Below are positions 21,927 through 31,669 of a stretch of DNA of 64,000 nucleotides, piece after piece. Both the position numbers and the translations under genes were made by a program. The first letter of the stretch is position 1, and each line of letters starts with the position of its first letter. The DNA lies in NCBI RefSeq assembly GCF_003628755.1, contig NZ_CP029256.1, forward strand, positions 887,585 to 951,584. Direction: 5' to 3'. The notes beneath the pieces were generated by a model. The model saw only the letters and a list, made by a program, of their open reading frames with translations. It was not told the origin of the DNA and did no database searches. This DNA is from Christensenella minuta. GTDB lineage: Bacteria; Bacillota; Clostridia; Christensenellales; Christensenellaceae.

Positions 21927-23717
21927 TTATCTCTTGATTGCATCGAATTTACATTTCTCGATGCAAGCGCCGCACTTAATGCACTTATCCGGATCAATGT
22001 GATGTGGTTGTTTCTTTTCTCCGGTAATTGCGTCGGCCGGGCATACGCGCGCGCACATTCCGCAGCCAATACATTTTGACGGAATGATTTCATATACCAA
22101 AAGCTGCTGGCAGTGTCCAGCCGGGCAACGTTTGTCGTAGATATGCGCTTCATATTCGTCTCTGAAATATTTGATCGTGGACAGCACCGGGTTAGGAGCC
22201 GTTTTTCCCAGACCGCACAAAGCGCCCGCTTTAATGCTCTCGCCGAGTTCGATCAACTTTTCGATATCGCCGGGTTTTCCTTTGCCGTCCGTAATGCGCT
22301 GCAGGATTTCAAGCATGCGCTTCGTACCGATCCGGCAGGGCGGGCATTTGCCGCAGGATTCATCCACCGTAAAGTCGAGGAAGAATTTAGCAACGTCAAC
22401 CATACAGTTGTCTTCGTCCATAACGATCAGGCCACCCGAACCCATCATCGAACCAATGGAGGTAAGCGTATCATAGTCAATTTTAAGATCAAGATGCTCC
22501 GCTGGAATACATCCGCCGGAGGGGCCGCCCGTTTGGGCCGCCTTGAATTTTTTGCCGTCCGGGATTCCCCCGCCGATGTCATAGATAACTTCGCGCAGCG
22601 TTGTTCCCATCGGGATTTCCACAAGACCCGTATTATTGATCTTGCCGCCTAACGCAAACACCTTTGTCCCTTTGGATTTTTCCGTCCCCATAGAACCGAA
22701 CCACTCGGCGCCCTTAAGGATGATCTGCGGGATATTCGCAAGCGTTTCCACATTGTTGATTATCGTAGGCTTGCCAAACAGGCCCTTGTTCGCTGGGAAC
22801 GGCGGCTTCGGCCGGGGTTCGCCGCGATGGCCCTCGATTGATTCCATCAGGGCCGTCTCCTCGCCGCAAACGAATGCGCCGGCGCCGAGGCGGATCTCAA
22901 TATCAAAATTGAAATCGGTTCCGAAAATGCCCTCGCCAAGCAATCCGTATTCACGCGCCTGGTCGATGGCAATCTGGAGTCTCTTAACCGCGATCGGGTA
23001 TTCCGCACGCACATAGACATAACCCATGTTCGCGCCGATCGAATAACCCGCAATCGCCATCGCTTCGATGACGCTGTGCGGATCGCCTTCAAGAACGGAA
23101 CGATCCATGAACGCGCCCGGATCGCCTTCGTCCGCGTTACAAATGACATATTTCTGGTCACCCTTTGCGTCGTGTCCAAACTGCCATTTCACCCCAGTTG
23201 GGAATCCGCCGCCGCCGCGGCCGCGAAGGCCTGAAGCCTTGATAATATCAATCACTTCCTGCGGCGTTTTTTCCGTCAGGCATGTTCCAAGAGCCTTATA
23301 TCCGTCGAAAGCAATATATTCATCGATCACTTCCGGGTCAATTACGCCGCAGTTCCTAAGCGCGACGCGATTCTGCTTTTTATAGAATTCGATGTCGTCA
23401 AGTGTGGTTGCAACATCCTGTTCCTCTTCGTCTTTATGCAGGAGGCGCTCTACAATACGCCCCTTGAGAAGATGTTCTTCAACGATCTCATCGACGTCTT
23501 CCACCTTCACACGGCTGTAAAACGCGCCTTCCGGGTAGACGATCACGATTGGCCCGGCTTCGCACAAGCCAAAGCACCCCGTCCGCACTACCTTTACTTC
23601 CTTATCCAGCCCTTTTTCCGCAAGATCCTTCTCAAAACGTTCGATCAGTTCCGCCGAACCGGAGGACGTACAGCCTGTACCTCCGCATACCAACACATGC
23701 GCACGATAAAAATCCAT
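21927..23717 (-). CDS. hydB: Hydrogenase diaphorase subunit HydB (NuoF-like)
   Basis: NAD(H)-binding flavoprotein subunit (596 residues). Residues 1-100 form a thioredoxin-like 2Fe-2S domain (CGGTGCTSSG, TGCFGLCEAGP). The NuoF core has the Gly-rich GRGGGGFPTG loop, the FMN/NADH-binding GDPGAFMDRS and GAGAFVCGEETAL, and the 4Fe-4S motif SCGKCPPCRIG. The end carries two ferredoxin clusters (CIGCGMCARVCP and CIKCGACIEKC). It passes electrons between NADH, ferredoxin and HydA. Strong GGAGG site; 18 bp before hydA. Confidence 0.95.
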   Translation of the reverse strand: MDFYRAHVLVCGGTGCTSSGSAELIERFEKDLAEKGLDKEVKVVRTGCFGLCEAGPIVIVYPEGAFYSRVKVEDVDEIVEEHLLKGRIVERLLHKDEEEQDVATTLDDIEFYKKQNRVALRNCGVIDPEVIDEYIAFDGYKALGTCLTEKTPQEVIDIIKASGLRGRGGGGFPTGVKWQFGHDAKGDQKYVICNADEGDPGAFMDRSVLEGDPHSVIEAMAIAGYSIGANMGYVYVRAEYPIAVKRLQIAIDQAREYGLLGEGIFGTDFNFDIEIRLGAGAFVCGEETALMESIEGHRGEPRPKPPFPANKGLFGKPTIINNVETLANIPQIILKGAEWFGSMGTEKSKGTKVFALGGKINNTGLVEIPMGTTLREVIYDIGGGIPDGKKFKAAQTGGPSGGCIPAEHLDLKIDYDTLTSIGSMMGSGGLIVMDEDNCMVDVAKFFLDFTVDESCGKCPPCRIGTKRMLEILQRITDGKGKPGDIEKLIELGESIKAGALCGLGKTAPNPVLSTIKYFRDEYEAHIYDKRCPAGHCQQLLVYEIIPSKCIGCGMCARVCPADAITGEKKQPHHIDPDKCIKCGACIEKCKFDAIKR

Positions 23718-23748
23718 TTATCCTAAACCTCCAATTAAATGTACAAAA

Positions 23749-24126
23749 TCAAGCGTTGTTTTTTTCGTAATATCCGATCGTGTATTCCGTTACGATATTA
23801 CCATTTACCAGATGTTCTGCAACAACACGCTTCGCTTTTTCCGCGTCCATCTTCACATAGGTTACCTTCTCCTGTCCCGGCATGAAAACTTCCGCGATAG
23901 GCTCGAGACGGCATACCCCGATGCATCCCGTCTGCGAAACGACAACGTCAGAAAGTCCGCGTGTTGCAACTTCGTCTACAAACGCCTGAAGTACAGGACG
24001 TGCGCCTGCCGCGATTCCGCATGTAGCCATACCGACAATAACACGCTTTTCAGCGTCATTTTTGCGAATGTCTACCTTCCCCTGCATTCTTTTCCTGATT
24101 GCTTCCAATTCCTGAAGTGACTTCAT
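23749..24126 (-). CDS. Thioredoxin-like 2Fe-2S ferredoxin of the hydrogenase operon
   Basis: Protein of 125 residues with a thioredoxin-like ferredoxin fold (MATCGIAAGARPVLQAF, QTGCIGVCRLEPIAEV, YVKMDAEKAKRVVAEHL), resembling the N-terminal domain of HydB. Only three cysteines are visible (about C36, C67, C71), one short of a standard all-Cys 2Fe-2S site; this three-Cys pattern occurs in related proteins and may use another ligand or none. It is first gene of the structural hydrogenase operon, behind GGGGAG. It may be an extra electron carrier or an assembly partner. Confidence 0.85.
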   Translation of the reverse strand: MKSLQELEAIRKRMQGKVDIRKNDAEKRVIVGMATCGIAAGARPVLQAFVDEVATRGLSDVVVSQTGCIGVCRLEPIAEVFMPGQEKVTYVKMDAEKAKRVVAEHLVNGNIVTEYTIGYYEKNNA

Positions 24127-24290
24127 CTTTTCTACTCCCCATACTTTTTAAAACATCTTCATACGGCGAACATGTTTTAAGCCGCTTTTTCGGCAAGCGG
24201 TCGGCCGAGATATGAAATGTTTTTCCATACAGCCTAGGCTGCAAAATATTTTATTCACATTAATTAGTGAAAAAAAAGACAATTTTTCCA
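24127..24290 (-). other. Structured 5' leader of the hydrogenase structural operon
   Basis: About 164 bases of untranslated leader between the predicted start of transcription and the ferredoxin ATG. It holds a perfect palindrome CAGCCTAGGCTG (24230-24241), a hairpin CCGCTT/AAGCGG (24182-24200), and a 9-bp hairpin TTAAAACAT/ATGTTTTAA (24148-24180) just before the ribosome site. No known riboswitch consensus is recognised. No plausible ORF with a ribosome site lies in it. Confidence 0.45.
24254..24271. promoter_or_regulatory. Inverted repeat downstream of the hydrogenase promoter
   Basis: TTCAC, eight bases (ATTAATTA), GTGAA, giving a near-symmetric 18-bp site about 20 bases after the predicted transcription start. 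It could be a repressor site. The half-sites point the opposite way to the usual Rex/CRP half-sites. Confidence 0.4.
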
Positions 24291-24296
24291 TTTGCT

Positions 24297-24325
24297 ATTA
24301 TATCAGTAATATACGGCAAAATCAA
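24297..24325 (-). promoter_or_regulatory. Promoter of ferredoxin-hydB-hydA
   Basis: Minus strand TTGATT (24320-24325), 17 bases, TATAAT (24297-24302). It separates the structural operon from the upstream hydC/regulatory operon, which has its own terminator. The rest of 24326-24542 is AT-rich with one imperfect hairpin (24454-24494, arms AAGGAAC/GTTCCTT) and no gene. Confidence 0.65.
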
Positions 24326-24542
24326 CTTCTTTCGTGAAAAATTAACCATATTATTAATTCGTTTTTCTAAAAAGTAATTTGTACTAACATTCGTACCATG
24401 TATAAATTCAGGTTTCCTATTGCGAAAGAGTCTCAAAACCACAAACAAAATCTAAGGAACCGCGGCAAAATATGTCGGCCGTTCCTTAATCCTTATTGCC
24501 GTGATATCCCATCCTTTTGCTCCCCGATGGATTCAATAACGG

Positions 24543-24573
24543 AAAAAGCCCCGGCGATAATTCCGGGACTTTT
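24543..24573 (-). terminator. Terminator of the hydC operon
   Basis: Minus-strand stem AAGTCCCGG/CCGGGGCTT with an eight-base loop and a CTTTTTCC tail, directly abutting the stop of the ATPase gene. Confidence 0.8.
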
Positions 24574-25125
24574 CTAAAATGTTGCATATTCCGGCGGAAA
24601 TACCTCGTCCAGGTTCTCTTTCAGCCATGCCGATACATCCGGCAAATCAAGCGGCACCTCATTCCCGAGCACCTGCCGCACTTCACGCGTATCAAGCGTT
24701 TCCAGCTGTCCGCCGATTTCGACCCGTATCGCAAAATCGATCTTTGGATTGCAGACGATCAGCGAATGTACGGTTCCTGCAAAATCACCGATCGGCGGAC
24801 GGTCGATATTATCTAGTATATAAACCGCCGTAAGCTCGGTTCCCTTTCCCTCCACGGAATCGATCGCAAAGCTGCCGCCCGAATTCTCCGCGCCCGCCTT
24901 GAAAAGAGATATGCCGAGTCCCACTTTCCGCGTCGTACGCGTTGTTACAAACGGACTCGTTACATGTGCAAGCATTTCCCTGCTCATGCCCTTTCCATTG
25001 TCCTTGACCGTAATGGAAACGGTGTCCGCCTGCCTCGCAATCTCAAGTGATATTTCAATCAGTGTCGCGTTTGCCGTAATCGAATTCTGCACAATATCCA
25101 TAATGTGCAGCGCAATCTCTTTCAT
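24574..25125 (-). CDS. GHKL-type ATP-binding protein of the hydrogenase locus
   Basis: 183 residues with a histidine-kinase-like ATPase fold: N box HIMDIVQNSITANAT, G1 DNGKGMS, F/G2 region SPFVTTRTTRKVGLGISLF. No phospho-accepting His box or sensor domain is present. The C-terminal 70 residues are family-specific. Proteins like this are recurrent partners of NuoE-like subunits and group C hydrogenases in Clostridia, and are presumed to be regulatory. It starts 10 bp after hydC. Substrate and target are unknown. Confidence 0.8.
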   Translation of the reverse strand: MKEIALHIMDIVQNSITANATLIEISLEIARQADTVSITVKDNGKGMSREMLAHVTSPFVTTRTTRKVGLGISLFKAGAENSGGSFAIDSVEGKGTELTAVYILDNIDRPPIGDFAGTVHSLIVCNPKIDFAIRVEIGGQLETLDTREVRQVLGNEVPLDLPDVSAWLKENLDEVFPPEYATF

Positions 25126-25135
25126 GACTCAGCCG

Positions 25136-25621
25136 TTACTGTTTATTTCTATAAAGGCCGATGATCCCCGGGATGTCTTCCGGCTTCAGTCTGCCATAGA
25201 CCTGGTCGTCGATCATAATGACCGGCGCAAGGCCGCAGCAGCCAAGGCAGCGCGTTGCCTCAAGGGTAAACAGCGCATCCGGCGTTGTGCCGCCCGGCGC
25301 CGTTTGCAGTTCGTCGCCAAGCGCATTCAGGATACCTTCCGCTTTTTTGACATAGCATGCCGTACCCATACACACGCCGATCACATGCTTGCCCTTCGGT
25401 TCCAGCGCAAACTGGGAATAAAATGTTGCTACGCCATAGATATCAGACATCGGAATCTGCATTTCTTCCGAGATGAACTTTTGCACGTCAAACGGCAGAG
25501 AACCGAAAATATCCTGCGCCTTCTGCATGATCGGCATCAGCGGGCCGGGCTTCTTCATCATCTCCGCGATATAGCCTTTTAATTCGTCATACTTCACTTG
25601 TACTTCTGCGGTGTTCCCCAT
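25136..25621 (-). CDS. hydC: Hydrogenase subunit HydC (NuoE-like 2Fe-2S protein)
   Basis: 161-residue NuoE-family protein: helical N-terminus, then a thioredoxin-like 2Fe-2S domain with CMGTACYVKK (first two ligands) and CLGCCGLAP (last two). It completes the HydABC trimer although it lies in a separate, upstream operon from hydBA. Start at 25621 behind AAGGAGG. A Rex-like site lies about 100 bases upstream. Confidence 0.93.
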   Translation of the reverse strand: MGNTAEVQVKYDELKGYIAEMMKKPGPLMPIMQKAQDIFGSLPFDVQKFISEEMQIPMSDIYGVATFYSQFALEPKGKHVIGVCMGTACYVKKAEGILNALGDELQTAPGGTTPDALFTLEATRCLGCCGLAPVIMIDDQVYGRLKPEDIPGIIGLYRNKQ

Positions 25622-25720
25622 GGAAAGTGCCTCCTTAAATAATCAACCTCTGAATTTTATTCGGATTTCATTGTTTCCGAAAAATATTTTACCATATAAC
25701 AATTCGTTTTGCATCACTTT

Positions 25721-25738
25721 TTGTGAAATTAGTCACAT
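25721..25738. promoter_or_regulatory. Rex/CRP-like operator upstream of hydC
   Basis: TTGTGAAATTAGTCACAT contains the symmetric core TGTGA-N6-TCACA (25722-25737) and resembles the staphylococcal Rex consensus TTGTGAA-W4-TTCACAA. It overlaps the end of the PHP gene, upstream of a possible TGCAAA-16-TAAAAT promoter (-10 at 25686-25691) for hydC. The regulator is inferred. Confidence 0.5.
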
Positions 25739-26421
25739 AATTTTTGTAGAATTGTTCGGACATTCGCATCTTTCACTTCAAGATGCCGTTCCCGCTCCGC
25801 AATCTGCCACAAATTATGTGCATCCGACGAATATATTTGCTCAAAACGCGACACATCGTTTTCAATCGCAAGTCCGGGTACTGTCTCGATTGTTTTGAAG
25901 GAAAGCTGGGGCGGAAAAAATCCAAGATTGGCCAGTACGGAATTCGCCCCTTTGTTGATATGTGCCGGGATCGGATAACCTCCATATTCCCGGACCAGCG
26001 CGCAGCTTTCATCTATATCATAAGGGAGGGCAGAAATCAGAAGCTTGTCGAGCGTTCCCACTACTTCGTCGTTCTCGTCCATGATAAGCTGATTTCCAAA
26101 ATAGTCCGGTCTGTTTTTAATATCGGGAAGCTCCGTATATAGTTTGTCCCCAAATTCCCGCGCCGATTCCGGTTCTTCAAAAAAAGCAAGCACATGAACT
26201 TCTTCCGCCGTCGTCATTTCGATTCCCGGCAAAAAAAGAATCCCCGCCTGCTGCGCAACCTTTGCCACCGCCTCCACATTACGGGCGGAATTATGATCGC
26301 TCACCGTTATGAGGTCAAGCCCTTTCAGCTTCGCCATATTGACAATATTATTGGGCGTCATATCATCATCCGCACACGGCGAAAGCGCGGAATGAATATG
26401 CAGGTCATAATAAAGCCGCAT
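25729..26421 (-). CDS. PHP domain metal-dependent phosphoesterase family protein
   Basis: 230 residues with the PHP fold: DLHIHSALSPCADDD (first two metal-binding His and Asp), TVSDHN, HVLAFFE, PIPAHINKG, and the closing SSDAHN motif. Related proteins hydrolyse phosphate esters or nucleotides (the YciV/RNase AM branch), but this subfamily, found with hydrogenase and DRTGG genes, has no assigned substrate. Two bases separate it from the preceding DRTGG gene. A regulatory nucleotide-processing role is a guess. Confidence 0.88.
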   Translation of the reverse strand: MRLYYDLHIHSALSPCADDDMTPNNIVNMAKLKGLDLITVSDHNSARNVEAVAKVAQQAGILFLPGIEMTTAEEVHVLAFFEEPESAREFGDKLYTELPDIKNRPDYFGNQLIMDENDEVVGTLDKLLISALPYDIDESCALVREYGGYPIPAHINKGANSVLANLGFFPPQLSFKTIETVPGLAIENDVSRFEQIYSSDAHNLWQIAERERHLEVKDANVRTILQKLCD

Positions 26422-26422
26422 T

Positions 26423-26761
26423 TTACCTTCCTATGCCCAGGCCGCACAGTTCACAGCAGACCGCGTAGGAGGTTTTGGAGGAAGAATAAATAACCACGCC
26501 TTCTTCTTTGGCCTTATCTATAGTCGCCTGCGGCACCTCGATGTTCTCCGGCACAATGACGCAGGCAAAATCATGCAGGCAGGCAACGGCAATCACATTG
26601 AGATGCGTTTGCACGGTAACCCATACCATCCCCGCTTCCCCGCGCGCCATCACCCAGCTCAAAAGGTCGCATACGCAGCCATCCGTCACTTCTGCTTCTT
26701 CCGCAAGGCCCTCCGTAAGGAGCCTGAGTCCCATTTTTTCGGCAATCTCCGCTGTCTTCAT
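26423..26761 (-). CDS. DRTGG domain protein (first copy)
   Basis: 112 residues made of one DRTGG-type domain: N-terminal MKTAEIAEKMGLRLLT, a variable AEVTDGCVCDLLSWV segment, AVACLHDFACVIVPEN and a C-terminal SSKTSYAVCCELCGLGIGR. The domain is known from phosphotransacetylase N-termini and CBS-domain pyrophosphatases, where it is adjacent to nucleotide-sensing domains. Its start overlaps the hydrogenase-like gene by ATGA (4 bp), so they are translationally coupled. Two Cys at the C-terminus could bind a cluster or be redox active. Confidence 0.8.
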   Translation of the reverse strand: MKTAEIAEKMGLRLLTEGLAEEAEVTDGCVCDLLSWVMARGEAGMVWVTVQTHLNVIAVACLHDFACVIVPENIEVPQATIDKAKEEGVVIYSSSKTSYAVCCELCGLGIGR

Positions 26762-28083
26762 TCAGTTTCATCCTCCGATATTTTATCTTTGCTTGCAAGG
26801 TCCACCATCTCTTCCGCGAGATAACGCACCTTTTCCTTCAATATAAACACGCAGTCCATCTCTTGCGCATGGCCGCGTACGATATCCTCGGCAAGCGCCC
26901 TGCATGATGGTGCCCCGCAGCTTCCACAGTCCATCCCCGGAAGTTTTTGGACAAGTTCCTCGATTTGCTGTATCTTGCGCAGCGCCTCCATACGGTCGTC
27001 ATCCAGCTTCATAACGTCCACTGCTTCCATTTGCTTCCTCGTTGCCGCCACGCCTGTCTGCGCATATTGTTCGGCCTGCTCTTCCACGGCCCTGTCATAC
27101 CCAACCTCATCGCAAATCTTCTGTACGCGCGACTGTGCGACAAACGCGCTCTCGAAAACCAGCGGTCCGCCGACACAGCCGCCAACGCACGCGAGTCCTT
27201 CAAAAAAATCGAGATCCTTCAGTTTATCGTTCTCAATATCCTCAAGCGCACGCGCAACATTGGAAATCCCGTCCACTGCAAGGGCGTTCTTTTCTCCAAC
27301 GGCAAACGTCTCCCCGCCGCTGTTCGCCCAGCCGATCCCTTTTGCCGAAGCCTTGACGCCGTCAAAATGTTTTGCGTCCGCCGCTTTCAGCTGTCCCGTA
27401 AGAAGACCGTAGACCTCAAGAATTGAGATTGCGCCGTCCACATCGCTTTTTTCCTTGGCGAGCGGCGATTTGATACTTGTCATTTTTGCCGGGCAGGGAG
27501 TGATAAAGTATGCGCCGATATCCGCAATATCCACATTGTTTTTCCTGGCAAATTCTTCCTTTGCCACTTTGGCCGCAACCTCCACCGGCGCGTCGACCTT
27601 GACCACATTATCAAGAAGCTCGGGAAACCGGACCTGGATCAGCCGCACGACCGCAGGGCATGCGGACGAAATAAGCGGCCTGTTACCAGGCTTTTCAAGC
27701 TCCGCAGCAATCGCTTTCGCACAGATTTCCGCTCCCTTTGCAACTTCAAACACATCATCGAACCCCATTGCTTTGAGGCCGGAGAGAACCCGGTCGACCT
27801 TATCAACTTGATTCACCATCTTAAATTGTGCATACAAGGCCGGAGCGGGCAGCGCAATTTTATACTTAAACTGGCTGATACTGGAAAGCGGGTCCGTTAC
27901 CGCGTTCTTGGCATGATACGGACAAACGCGGATACATTCCCCGCAATCTATGCACCGCTCCTTCAATATCTTCGCTTTTCCCTTTTGGACCCGGATTGCC
28001 TCTGTTGGGCACCGTTTGATGCAATTGGTGCAGCCTGAACACTTTTCCTTTTCAAGGCGTACCGAATGAAAATACTTTTCCAT
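26758..28083 (-). CDS. Group C (putatively sensory) [FeFe] hydrogenase, HydS-like, without PAS domain
   Basis: 441 residues. The N-terminus has two 4Fe-4S clusters (CSGCTNCIKRCP, CIDCGECIRVCP). An H-cluster domain follows with divergent signatures: L1 SSACPAV (139-145) instead of TSCCPxW, L2 TPCPAKM (195-201) and L3 LACVGGCVGGP (297-307). A C-terminal 4Fe-4S domain has CGSC, C394 and C411. These L motifs are typical of group C hydrogenases, thought to sense H2 rather than turn it over. Many members end in a PAS domain; this one stops after the FeS domain plus a short acidic tail. It sits amid DRTGG, RsbW-like, PHP and GHKL genes, which suggests a signalling pathway for the HydABC enzyme. Confidence 0.88.
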   Translation of the reverse strand: MEKYFHSVRLEKEKCSGCTNCIKRCPTEAIRVQKGKAKILKERCIDCGECIRVCPYHAKNAVTDPLSSISQFKYKIALPAPALYAQFKMVNQVDKVDRVLSGLKAMGFDDVFEVAKGAEICAKAIAAELEKPGNRPLISSACPAVVRLIQVRFPELLDNVVKVDAPVEVAAKVAKEEFARKNNVDIADIGAYFITPCPAKMTSIKSPLAKEKSDVDGAISILEVYGLLTGQLKAADAKHFDGVKASAKGIGWANSGGETFAVGEKNALAVDGISNVARALEDIENDKLKDLDFFEGLACVGGCVGGPLVFESAFVAQSRVQKICDEVGYDRAVEEQAEQYAQTGVAATRKQMEAVDVMKLDDDRMEALRKIQQIEELVQKLPGMDCGSCGAPSCRALAEDIVRGHAQEMDCVFILKEKVRYLAEEMVDLASKDKISEDETE

Positions 28084-28111
28084 TATTATAGACCGTCACT
28101 TTATCTCATCG

Positions 28112-28525
28112 TTACATTTGAAATTTGAGCGTTACTGTCGTTCCCGCAGGACTCGATTCAATATGCATATTATCGCTGTTCTTATTCATGTTCGGAAGTC
28201 CCATACCTGCGCCAAAGCCCATTTCACGCACCGTATCCGATGCGGTCGAATATCCTTCCTGCATAGCAAGATCGATATCCGGTATTCCCGGCCCGATATC
28301 TGCGCATGTGATCGTAATGGAATCTTCGTCGATATCGAGCTGCATATGTCCGCCAAGGCTGTGAATAATCATATTGATCTCCGCTTCATAAGACGCAATC
28401 GCAATCTTGCGGATCAAAGCGGGATTCACGCCAAGCTGCTTCAGCTTATTTTTGATGCGCGCGGAGACTTCTCCAGCCGCGACAAAATCATCTTTTTCTA
28501 TTTCATAATCCCGGGTATAAATCAT
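28112..28525 (-). CDS. RsbW-like serine kinase/anti-sigma ATPase
   Basis: 137 residues with the anti-sigma-factor type GHKL fold: N box SYEAEINMIIHS, G1 DIGPGIPDI, G2 GFGAGMGLPNM, and a final strand GTTVTLKFQM. In Bacillus such proteins (RsbW, SpoIIAB, RsbT) phosphorylate anti-sigma antagonists. No partner STAS protein is visible here. It lies between a DRTGG gene (ends two bases upstream) and the group C hydrogenase, so its output may be the hydrogenase module. Confidence 0.85.
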   Translation of the reverse strand: MIYTRDYEIEKDDFVAAGEVSARIKNKLKQLGVNPALIRKIAIASYEAEINMIIHSLGGHMQLDIDEDSITITCADIGPGIPDIDLAMQEGYSTASDTVREMGFGAGMGLPNMNKNSDNMHIESSPAGTTVTLKFQM

Positions 28526-28526
28526 A

Positions 28527-28880
28527 TTATTCCCCCCGCATGCCGCCTTTTATTCCATTTTGGTAGAGAATGCCGCACGTCGTAAACATCGGTTTATCCG
28601 TCGCAAGGAGTACCATCTCGCGTTCTTCCGCCATATCGATGATGTCCTGTGCAGGCCGTTTTCCGCGAACAAATAAAATACAGGGAATATCCATCATTTC
28701 AGCCGTCCGGATCACATGGTTGTTGACCAGGCCCGTCATCAAAATCGCGTCGTGTTTGGTGAATGCCAACACGTCGCTCATCATATCCGCACCGCATGCG
28801 CAAAGTATCTCCGTATCCGGCCTGTCGGCTCCGCAGAGAAACTCCGCATCCAGAAGTTTTGCAATTTCCGTAACTTTCAT
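28527..28880 (-). CDS. DRTGG domain protein (second copy)
   Basis: 117 residues, same one-domain architecture as the copy at 26.4 kb: MKVTEIAKLLDAEFLCG, CACGADMMSDVLAFTKHDA, MTGLVNNHVIRTAEMMDIP, LLATDKPMFTTCGILYQNG. The two copies are clearly paralogous in layout but divergent in sequence. It opens the hydrogenase-associated gene chain with a GGAGGAG site. Function unknown; nucleotide binding is possible. Confidence 0.8.
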   Translation of the reverse strand: MKVTEIAKLLDAEFLCGADRPDTEILCACGADMMSDVLAFTKHDAILMTGLVNNHVIRTAEMMDIPCILFVRGKRPAQDIIDMAEEREMVLLATDKPMFTTCGILYQNGIKGGMRGE

Positions 28881-28897
28881 ACATACTCCTCCGATCC

Positions 28898-29347
28898 CTA
28901 TTCCTTATACTGTTCCACCTGAATATCTACCATTTCAAATATCCTACTTGCGAATTCATCCGGATATGGATGCTTGTATACAATACGGACGATCCCTGCA
29001 TTTACAATCATTTTAGCGCAGATCGAACACGGCTGGTGTGTACAATACATTGTCGCTCCATCGATCGCCACTCCAAGTTTCGCCGCCTGGATGATTGCAT
29101 TCTGTTCAGCGTGGATCGCATAACACAGTTCGTGCCGCTCTCCGGAAGGAATCCCCATATTGATGCGCAGGCATTCTCCGCGGTCCTTACAGCTGTCGAT
29201 TCCTGCGGGCGCGCCATTATATCCTGTCGTTACGATACGTTTATTTTTGACAATGATCGCCCCGATGCTGCGGTCCGTTTTGTAACAGCTCGTCCAATGC
29301 GCGATTTCTTCCGCAAGGTCCATAAACCTTTTATCCCACTTATCCAT
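28898..29347 (-). CDS. Deoxycytidylate (dCMP) deaminase family protein
   Basis: Zinc-dependent deaminase converting dCMP to dUMP for thymidylate synthesis (149 residues from the ATG at 29347, preceded by AAAGGGGAA). Motifs: CHAE-type zinc site AIHAEQNAI and TMYCTHQPCSICAKMI, plus GYNGAPAGIDSC near the substrate pocket, all standard for the ComEB/dCMP deaminase group. It has 17 bp to the DRTGG gene downstream and could be co-transcribed, though its role is unrelated to hydrogen. Confidence 0.92.
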   Translation of the reverse strand: MDKWDKRFMDLAEEIAHWTSCYKTDRSIGAIIVKNKRIVTTGYNGAPAGIDSCKDRGECLRINMGIPSGERHELCYAIHAEQNAIIQAAKLGVAIDGATMYCTHQPCSICAKMIVNAGIVRIVYKHPYPDEFASRIFEMVDIQVEQYKE

Positions 29348-29563
29348 CTTATTCCCCTTTTGTACTTTGCGTTCATGAAGCGTTTGAAGTTGTAATCCTA
29401 TACTGTGATAGCCGATATTTATAATTTCCATTGTACATTATTTCACATTACATGTCGGAATCAATCCGTGTTGATACAATAATATAATCGAAGCTATCGG
29501 GAGATATTTTCCAATATTTAGATTTAAAACTAAAATTTGCCTGTTTTTAATAATTAATGTTGT

Positions 29564-29592
29564 TTGATTTATTCATCGTTTATAGATATCAT
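29564..29592 (+). promoter_or_regulatory. groESL promoter
   Basis: TTGATT (29564-29569), 17 bases, TATCAT (29587-29592), with the CIRCE element starting just after the expected transcription start. Confidence 0.6.
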
Positions 29593-29607
29593 TAGTTTTA
29601 GAAAAAA

Positions 29608-29634
29608 TTAGCACTCAACTTTGATGAGTGCTAA
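29608..29634 (+). promoter_or_regulatory. CIRCE operator (HrcA binding site)
   Basis: Exact consensus: TTAGCACTC, nine bases, GAGTGCTAA. It lies 41 bp before groES, so heat-shock control by HrcA is expected. hrcA itself is not in the window. Confidence 0.97.
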
Positions 29635-29671
29635 CAGAATAATGAATATTATTTAATTACAGGAGGCATGA

Positions 29672-29959
<288 letters not shown>

Positions 29960-29974
29960 ATAGGAGGCAAATAA

Positions 29975-31615
<1,641 letters not shown>

Positions 31616-31630
31616 GAAACCGAAAAACCA

Positions 31631-31663
31631 AAAGAACTGCTGCATCCGCAGCAGTTCTTTTTT
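31631..31663 (+). terminator. groESL terminator
   Basis: 13-bp perfect stem AAAGAACTGCTGC with its complement, four-base loop ATCC and a run of T. Confidence 0.93.
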
Positions 31664-31669
31664 GTGTTT

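Noticed and set aside
24056..24244. 62-residue minus-strand frame overlapping the ferredoxin gene start
   Set aside because: Begins at TTG without ribosome site and overlaps a well-supported gene in another frame; the region is better read as untranslated leader.
28898..29347. dCMP deaminase as part of the H2-sensing system
   Set aside because: It has standard dCMP deaminase motifs and conventional function; proximity alone does not support a signalling role.
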